64,000 nt of DNA from positions 62,001-126,000 of the forward strand of contig NZ_JBEDNQ010000014.1 of NCBI RefSeq assembly GCF_040105385.1. The letters are read 5' to 3'. The notes under the pieces were generated by a model that did not search any database, was not told where the DNA came from, and saw nothing but the letters and a program-made list of their open reading frames with translations. The position numbers and the translations under genes are program-made. This stretch comes from Pseudonocardia nematodicida (GTDB lineage Bacteria; Actinomycetota; Actinomycetes; Mycobacteriales; Pseudonocardiaceae). This document shows positions 59,200-64,000 of this stretch, piece by piece (position 1 is the first letter of the stretch; each line of letters begins with the position of its first letter).

Positions 59200-59697
59200 G
59201 TGCGGGTGGCCGACGAACCGACGACCGAGGCGGCCTGCCTGGTCCCGGCCCGGCCACGCCAGGTGTGGCCGCTGGTCACCGACCTGGACCTCCTGGCCGC
59301 GGTCTCCACCGAGATGCAGCGGGCCGAGTGGGTCGGGGCACCCGGGCCCGGCGCCCGGATCCGGGCCGAGCACCACCACCCGCAGCGCGGGGACTGGAGC
59401 ACCGAGTCCGTGGTGACCGGCTGGGAGCCGGAGCGGGTGTTCGAGTGGACCGTCGAACCCGAGCAGGAGGGCGGCCCGGCGGCGGTCTGGCGGTTCGAGC
59501 TCGTCCCGGACGGCGACGGCACCCGGCTCCGGCAGTGGGCCCGCCTCGGCCCCGGTCCCTCCGGGATCACCGAGGCGGTCGCGCTGTGGCCGGACAAGGA
59601 GGAGCGGATCGTCGCGGGGCGGCTCGAGGAGTGGCGGGCGGCGATGGAGCGCAACCTCGCGGCCGTCCGGCAGCGGTGCACACCACCGCAGCAGTGA
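59200..59697 (+). CDS. SRPBCC (START-like) domain protein
   Basis: A 165-residue polyketide-cyclase/START-fold protein: N-terminal strand and helix AACLVPARPRQVWPLVTDLDLLAAV, the curved sheet with TESVVTGWEPERVFEWTVE and FELVPDGDGTRLRQWARLG, and a long C-terminal helix. Such proteins bind hydrophobic ligands in a deep cavity. GTG start at 59200, one base past the cobF stop, so probably co-transcribed. Ligand unknown. Confidence 0.82.
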   Translation: MRVADEPTTEAACLVPARPRQVWPLVTDLDLLAAVSTEMQRAEWVGAPGPGARIRAEHHHPQRGDWSTESVVTGWEPERVFEWTVEPEQEGGPAAVWRFELVPDGDGTRLRQWARLGPGPSGITEAVALWPDKEERIVAGRLEEWRAAMERNLAAVRQRCTPPQQ

Positions 59698-59740
59698 TCG
59701 GCGGGCGGACCGGCACCGGGTGTGGTCGGATCGACCGGTG

Positions 59741-60724
59741 ATGAGCCTGATCGACACCGCGCTGGACCGGGCCGTGGTCCCTGGCTACTCGAGGATCGGC
59801 TACCTGATCCGCCGGCGTGGCTGGACCGGGGAGCGCGCCGACCCGCCACGCGGCGCGCTCACCGGGCGGACGGCGCTGGTCACCGGGGCCGGTGGCGGCA
59901 TCGGCGAGGCCATCGCCACCGGGCTGGTGCGGCTCGGCGCGACCGTGCACCTGCTGGTCCGCTCCCGGGACAAGGGCGAGGCGTCGCGGGACCGGATCGT
60001 CGAGGCGGTGCCCGGGCTGTCGCCCGAGCGGCTGCCGATCCAGGTGTGCGACATCGGCGAGCTGGCCGAGGTACGCGCGTTCGCCGCCCGGTTCGCCGCC
60101 GAGGTCCCCGCGCTGGACGTCCTGGTGCACAACGCGGGACTGCTGCCCGACGCCCGGTCCGAGACCTCGGAGGGCAACGAGCTGACCCTGGCGGTGCACG
60201 TGCTGGGCCCGCTGCTGCTGACCCGGCTGCTCGCCGACCCGCTCGCCGTGGGTGCCGAACGCTCCGGACACGACTCGCGGGTGGTCATCATGTCCTCCGG
60301 GGGCATGTACGCCCAGCGGCTGCGCGACGACGACCTGCAGTTCACCACCGGCGACTACGGCGGCACCGCGGCCTACGCGCGCACCAAGCGGATGCAGGTC
60401 GTGATGACAGGGCTGCTGGCCGACGAGCTGGCCCCGCGGAACATCACCGTGCACGCGCTGCACCCCGGGTGGGCCGCGACCCCGGGGGTCACCGGGTCGC
60501 TGCCGCTGTTCGACAAGGTCGTCGGCCCGGTGCTGCGCACCCCGGCGCAGGGCGCGGACACCGCGGTGTGGCTCGCCGCCGCACCGGCGTCGGCGGTGGG
60601 GACCGGGCGGTTCTGGCACGACCGGTCGGCGCGGCCCGCGCACTACCTGTCCCGGACGACGGAGACCGCCGCGCAGCGGGAGCACTTCCGCGCCGAGGTC
60701 GACCGGCTGACCGCCGGGCCCTGA
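59741..60724 (+). CDS. Short-chain dehydrogenase/reductase
   Basis: A 327-residue SDR of the retinol-dehydrogenase/DHRS12-like type: cofactor motif TGAGGGIGEAIA near residue 50, VHNAGLL, active-site serine in VVIMSSGGMY and the catalytic tyrosine/lysine in TAAYARTKRMQV. It has a 40-residue N-terminal extension and a C-terminal tail longer than minimal SDRs. The ATG at 59741 lies 44 bases past the SRPBCC stop. Substrate not determinable; it could act with the SRPBCC protein on a lipophilic compound. Confidence 0.87.
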   Translation: MSLIDTALDRAVVPGYSRIGYLIRRRGWTGERADPPRGALTGRTALVTGAGGGIGEAIATGLVRLGATVHLLVRSRDKGEASRDRIVEAVPGLSPERLPIQVCDIGELAEVRAFAARFAAEVPALDVLVHNAGLLPDARSETSEGNELTLAVHVLGPLLLTRLLADPLAVGAERSGHDSRVVIMSSGGMYAQRLRDDDLQFTTGDYGGTAAYARTKRMQVVMTGLLADELAPRNITVHALHPGWAATPGVTGSLPLFDKVVGPVLRTPAQGADTAVWLAAAPASAVGTGRFWHDRSARPAHYLSRTTETAAQREHFRAEVDRLTAGP

Positions 60725-60763
60725 TCCGTCCGCGACCGTTCGCCCGGCGGCCGGGCTGCGAGG

Positions 60764-61822
60764 ATGTCGCGCGTGACCGACCCGCCGACCCGCACCTCAC
60801 GCCGCCGTCCGACGCTGGCCGACGTCGCGGCCATCGCGGGGGTCGACAGCAGCCTGGTGTCGCGGGTGCTGCGTGACGACCCGCGGGGCTTCGCGTCCGC
60901 CGAGACCCGCGACCGGATCGTCCGCGCGGCACAGGAGGTCGGCTACCGGGCCAACGCCGCGGCGCGTGGCCTGCGCAACGCCCGGACGATGACCCTCGGC
61001 CTGCTCCTGCCCGGCTTCTCCAGCCCCGTCTACTCGTCGATCGCGCACGGGGTCGAGGAGCGGGCGAACGAGCGTGGCTACGGCATCGTGCTGGGCACGC
61101 ACGCGGCGGGCGACCCGCACGAGACGGTCAGCGGCATGCTCATGCACGGCCGGGTGGACGGCCTGCTGGTGGCGTCCGGGCGGATCGAGGACCGGGAGTT
61201 GCGGCGGCTGGTCGACCGGGTCCCGCAGTCGGTGGTGGTGGTCAACAGGCAGGTGCGCGGGGTCGCCGCGAGCGTCGTGCTGCAGGACGCCGACGCCGCG
61301 GTCCTCGCGGTCCGGCACCTCGTGCAGCTCGGTCACCGCAGGATCTGCGGGGTCTTCGGACCGTCCACATTGGACACCATGGTCCGGCGGCGGCGCGGCT
61401 TCGGCGAGGAGTGCCGCCGGCTGGGTGTCGAGGCGTCCACGGTGGAGATGGCCGGGCGCGACCACCGGGCGGGTTTCGAGGGCGCCCGGCGTGCGCTGGA
61501 CCGCACTCCGGCACCGACGGCCGTCATCGCCGGCACGTTCCCGATGGCGGTCGGGATGCTGGCGGGCATGCACACCGCCGGCGTGGCGGTGCCGGGGGAG
61601 ATGTCGGTGCTGTCCCTGCACAACGACGCGCTCGCGGACTACCTGCTGCCCCGGCTGAGCGCGGTCGGCCTGCCCACCGAGCGGCTGGGCGCCGAGGCCG
61701 TGGATCTCGTGCTCGACCTCATCGACGGCGGACGGCCGCGCCGGGTCGTCGTCCCGGAACCGCCAAGGCTGGTCGTCCGGGACTCGACGTCGGCGGTACC
61801 CGCCGGACAGGACCGGCTGTGA
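60764..61822 (+). CDS. LacI-family transcriptional regulator
   Basis: A 352-residue LacI/GalR-type repressor. The N-terminal helix-turn-helix (RRPTLADVAAIAGVDSSLVS, then RVLRDD) and hinge are followed by a periplasmic-binding-like effector domain (LGLLLPGFSSPVYSSIAHGV to the C-terminus). Start either ATG 60764 or GTG 60773; GAGGAT upstream of the latter would suit a leaderless transcript. It precedes a catabolic operon whose promoter contains TCAAACGTTTGA, a LacI-type operator, so it is the likely local repressor. Confidence 0.9.
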   Translation: MSRVTDPPTRTSRRRPTLADVAAIAGVDSSLVSRVLRDDPRGFASAETRDRIVRAAQEVGYRANAAARGLRNARTMTLGLLLPGFSSPVYSSIAHGVEERANERGYGIVLGTHAAGDPHETVSGMLMHGRVDGLLVASGRIEDRELRRLVDRVPQSVVVVNRQVRGVAASVVLQDADAAVLAVRHLVQLGHRRICGVFGPSTLDTMVRRRRGFGEECRRLGVEASTVEMAGRDHRAGFEGARRALDRTPAPTAVIAGTFPMAVGMLAGMHTAGVAVPGEMSVLSLHNDALADYLLPRLSAVGLPTERLGAEAVDLVLDLIDGGRPRRVVVPEPPRLVVRDSTSAVPAGQDRL

Positions 61823-61871
61823 CGCCCTGGTAGCGGTCCGTCCCGGTAGGAGCAGGATCCGACGGTTGATA

Positions 61872-61883
61872 TCAAACGTTTGA
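61872..61883. promoter_or_regulatory. LacI-type operator TCAAACGTTTGA
   Basis: Perfect 12-bp palindrome with the central CG typical of LacI/GalR sites, 50 bases past the regulator stop, overlapping the -35 element of the promoter at 61880-61909. Confidence 0.75.
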
Positions 61884-61909
61884 CCCGTTCGTTGCACGCG
61901 CCGTAGCTT
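61880..61909 (+). promoter_or_regulatory. Promoter of the LacI-regulated operon
   Basis: TTGACC (61880-61885), 18-base spacer, TAGCTT (61904-61909), about 90 bases before the cyclase gene. Repressor bound at 61872-61883 would block it. Confidence 0.6.
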
Positions 61910-61999
61910 CTGCGTCACCGGTGATCGCGCGGCCGGACGGTGCACCCGCCCCCTCCGCGACGCCGCGCCCCACCGCGATCAACGTCGAGGAGGACAGAG

Positions 62000-62794
62000 G
62001 TGACCCGCTACATCGACATCTCGATGTCGCTGGAGAACGGAGTGCCGGCCGACCCGCCCGGCTACGAGTTCCGGATCGACTACACGTCGCACCAGGACAC
62101 CGTCCCCATGCTGCAGCGCCGTTACGAGGGCCTGCAGGCCGACGAGCTCCCGAACTCCGAGGCGTTCGCGCTGGAGACCGTGCACCTGTCCACCCACAAC
62201 GGGACCCACGTCGACGCTCCCTGGCACTACGCGTCGGTGATGGAGGACGGCAGCCGTCCCCGCACCATCGACGAGATGCCGCTCGACTGGTTCCTGCGCC
62301 CGGGCGTGAAGCTCGACTTCCGGCACCTGGCGGACGGCTACGTCGTCACCCCCGGCGACATCGACCGGGAGCTGGACCGCATCGGGTACACGCTGCGCCC
62401 GCTCGACATCGTCGTGGTCAACACCAGTGCCGGCGCGCGGTTCGGCACCGAGGCATACCCGCAGAGCGGCTGCGGGGTGGGCCGGGACGCGACCCTGCAC
62501 CTGTGCGCGCAGGGGGTACGGGTCGTCGGCACCGACGCCTGGAGCTGGGACGCCCCGTACGCCTACGTCGCGCAGCGCTACGCCCGCGACCGCGACGCCT
62601 CGATCATCTGGGAGGGGCACAAGGCCGGCCGGCACACCGAGTACTGCCAGATCGAGAAGCTGCGCCACCTCGACGAGCTTCCCCCGCACGGATTCACCAT
62701 CGCCTGCTTCCCGGTCAAGATCCACGCGGCGTCCGCCGGATGGACCCGGGCGGTGGCGATCCTGGACGACGACGCCGACGGAGGGCCCCGATGA
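62000..62794 (+). CDS. Cyclase family protein (kynurenine-formamidase-like metal hydrolase)
   Basis: A 264-residue protein of the cyclase/KynB family. The metal-binding motif HNGTHVDAPWHY (residues near 63-74) and a later histidine/glutamate set are present, with DIVVVNTSAG and VGTDAWSWDAP as further family landmarks. Members hydrolyse amides, esters or lactones or act as isatin hydrolases. GTG start with GAGGAGG upstream, and its stop overlaps the next gene (ATGA). In this operon it may open a ring or lactone before or after the C-C hydrolase step. Confidence 0.88.
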   Translation: MTRYIDISMSLENGVPADPPGYEFRIDYTSHQDTVPMLQRRYEGLQADELPNSEAFALETVHLSTHNGTHVDAPWHYASVMEDGSRPRTIDEMPLDWFLRPGVKLDFRHLADGYVVTPGDIDRELDRIGYTLRPLDIVVVNTSAGARFGTEAYPQSGCGVGRDATLHLCAQGVRVVGTDAWSWDAPYAYVAQRYARDRDASIIWEGHKAGRHTEYCQIEKLRHLDELPPHGFTIACFPVKIHAASAGWTRAVAILDDDADGGPR

Positions 62795-63600
62795 CCGAGC
62801 AGCCGATGACCGACCACCCGATGACCCACCTCGAGCGCGAGCCGACCACCTTCGACTCCTACCGGGACCGCTACAAGACCGTCCGTCTCGAACGCACCGG
62901 CGGGGTCCTCGAGGTGCACCTGCACACCGACGGCGGACCGCTGCAGTGGAGCCTGCTGGCCCACCACGAACTCGAGGACGCCTTCCGTGAGATCGGCCGC
63001 GACCGGGAGAACGACGTCGTCATCCTCACCGGCACCGGCGAGGAGTTCAGCGGGCCCGCGATCGAGCCCGGCAAGCACCCGAACCGGCGGATCATGACGC
63101 CGGAGACCTACGACCCGATCTACTGGGAGGGCAAGCACCTGCTGCCCAACCTGCTGGCGATCGAGGCCCCGGTCATCGCGGCGATCAACGGGCCGGCCGT
63201 CCGGCACGCCGAGATCCCGCTCGTCTCCGACATCGTGCTGGCCAGCGACGACACCTTCTTCCAGGACACGGCGCACTTCCCGGGCGGCATGGTGCCCGGC
63301 GACGGCATGCACATCGTCATGCCGCTGCTGATGGGCGCCAACCGCGGGCGCTACTTCCTGCTCACCGGCCAGCAGCTGCCCGCCGAGGAGGCCCGCTCGA
63401 TCGGCCTGGTCAACGAGGTACTGCCCCGTGCGGACCTGCTGCCCCGGGCACGGGAGCTCGCGGGGCTGCTCATGCAGCAGCCCCGGCTGGTCCGCCGCTA
63501 CACCCGCACGGTGCTGACCGAGGACCTGCGCGCGCGGCTGCACGGGCTGCTCGGCTACGGCCTCGCGCTCGAGGGCATCGCCCGGATGAAGACGTCCTGA
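62791..63600 (+). CDS. Crotonase-fold beta-diketone hydrolase, 6-oxocamphor hydrolase-like
   Basis: A 269-residue crotonase-superfamily protein resembling Rhodococcus 6-oxocamphor hydrolase, a retro-Claisenase that cleaves a C-C bond in cyclic beta-diketones without CoA. Shared stretches include VVILTGTGEEF, the His in RHAEIPLVSDIVLAS, AHFPGGMVPGDGMH with a His and Asp at the catalytic places, NRGRYFLLTGQ and the helix RRYTRTVLTEDLR. These replace the glutamates of enoyl-CoA hydratases. It overlaps the cyclase gene by ATGA. The natural substrate is unknown; a terpenoid or other cyclic diketone is a reasonable guess. Confidence 0.8.
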   Translation: MTEQPMTDHPMTHLEREPTTFDSYRDRYKTVRLERTGGVLEVHLHTDGGPLQWSLLAHHELEDAFREIGRDRENDVVILTGTGEEFSGPAIEPGKHPNRRIMTPETYDPIYWEGKHLLPNLLAIEAPVIAAINGPAVRHAEIPLVSDIVLASDDTFFQDTAHFPGGMVPGDGMHIVMPLLMGANRGRYFLLTGQQLPAEEARSIGLVNEVLPRADLLPRARELAGLLMQQPRLVRRYTRTVLTEDLRARLHGLLGYGLALEGIARMKTS

Positions 63601-63605
63601 CCTCA

Positions 63606-63630
63606 CCGGGCGCCCGTACCGGGCGCCCGG
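63606..63630 (+). terminator. Hairpin between the hydrolase and the molybdenum hydroxylase gene
   Basis: 10-bp stem CCGGGCGCCC/GGGCGCCCGG with a 5-base loop (63606-63615 with 63621-63630), five bases past the stop. Could attenuate read-through into the next gene. Confidence 0.5.
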
Positions 63631-63661
63631 CCCACCACCCCGCTGCTCGACGAGGAGAGCG

Positions 63662-64000
63662 ATGACCAGCTCGAGCCGGTGGCCCCGTACCGACGCCGAA
63701 TCCTTCGTCGAGGGCAGGGCGACCTTCATCGACGACCTGCGCCCCGAGGGACTGGCCCACCTGGCGGTCGTCCGCAGCACCCGGCCGCACGCCCGGATCA
63801 CCGGGATCGACGCCGTCGCGGCGAAGGCCGTCGACGGCGTGCTCCGCGTCGTCGACGGCCGCGAGGCCCGGCTGCACCTGCGGCCGATGCCCTACCAGTT
63901 CGGCGAGCCCGAACTGATCGGCGGGCGGCGGAGCAGCCTGGAGGCGTTGCCGGTCGAGCGGGTGCGCTACGTCGGGGAGCCGGTCGCCGTCGTCGTCGCC
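63662..64000 (+). CDS. Molybdenum hydroxylase large subunit (xanthine dehydrogenase/CoxL family), N-terminal part
   Basis: The first 113 residues of a protein that continues beyond the window. The opening (GRATFIDDLRPEGLAHLAVVRS, then TRPHARITGIDA) and VERVRYVGEPVAVVVA are the aldehyde oxidase/xanthine dehydrogenase a/b hammerhead domain that begins molybdopterin-binding subunits. Such enzymes hydroxylate aldehydes or N-heterocycles with water, using separate FAD and 2Fe-2S subunits that may lie further right. ATG at 63662 with GAGGAGAG upstream. The substrate class (CO, aldehyde, heterocycle) cannot be told as the active-site loop is not in view. Confidence 0.85.
   Translation, partial: MTSSSRWPRTDAESFVEGRATFIDDLRPEGLAHLAVVRSTRPHARITGIDAVAAKAVDGVLRVVDGREARLHLRPMPYQFGEPELIGGRRSSLEALPVERVRYVGEPVAVVVA

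Noticed and set aside
1..64000. tRNA, rRNA, integrase, transposase or attachment-site signals
   Set aside because: None could be recognised; the window reads as ordinary chromosomal sequence without a visible mobile-element boundary.

Overview
The window is very GC-rich, densely coded DNA with frequent GTG starts and several apparently leaderless genes. It encodes an Emb-type arabinosyltransferase (mycolata-like wall), a fused EphD-like hydrolase/dehydrogenase, a DUF5313 protein and cysteine-ended leader peptides typical of actinomycete sulfur operons. Together these suggest a member of the Pseudonocardiaceae, quite possibly Pseudonocardia; this is inferred from gene content, not from a marker gene. 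No rRNA, tRNA, insertion sequence, CRISPR array or phage gene was seen.

Layout. 1-9.2 kb is a sulfur-acquisition region: two and a half SsuABC-like ABC importers on the minus strand, a beta-carbonic anhydrase, four tiny leader-peptide ORFs, an S-box-like SAM riboswitch and what looks like the stump of a deleted flavin monooxygenase. Three TGTCCGGACA-type palindromes lie upstream of these leaders. 9.3-16.6 kb holds a VOC protein, an Emb-like arabinosyltransferase and a fasciclin lipoprotein between two paralogous membrane-anchored sulfite-oxidase-fold molybdoenzymes. 16.7-19.2 kb is a divergent LysR regulator/glutamate dehydrogenase-like pair. 19.4-33.2 kb is a mixed housekeeping stretch: DUF5313, DUF1990, membrane proteins, a secreted phosphodiester glycosidase, a frameshifted DUF559 gene, an EphD-like fusion, a large LuxR regulator, the metal transporter MntH, a GNAT enzyme and a YigZ protein. 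33.2-37.0 kb is a probable sugar cluster: sodium/solute symporter, DeoR regulator, galT. An NlpC/P60 protein with a structured 5' leader follows.

38.7-57.0 kb is a coherent catabolic island for C2/C3 acids. It has a CoA-transferase and enoyl-CoA hydratase, two organic-acid permeases, a GntR/FCD regulator, a glyoxylate aminotransferase and a GlcD-GlcF-like flavin/iron-sulfur oxidase. It continues with an FAH-family enzyme, hydroxypyruvate isomerase, tartronate semialdehyde reductase, glyoxylate carboligase, glycerate kinase, a class I aminotransferase and pdxS. Oxidation of a 2-hydroxy acid gives glyoxylate. Gcl and Hyi then give tartronate semialdehyde, GlxR gives glycerate and GlxK gives phosphoglycerate, while the aminotransferases (PLP from PdxS) interconvert amino and keto acids. 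GTATAC-centred palindromes occur in three intergenic regions of the island and probably mark the GntR operators.

57.0-60.7 kb contains a glycosyltransferase, cobF, an SRPBCC protein and an SDR. From 60.8 kb to the end lies a LacI-regulated catabolic operon: a metal-dependent cyclase, a 6-oxocamphor-hydrolase-like crotonase and the start of a molybdenum hydroxylase large subunit cut by the window edge.
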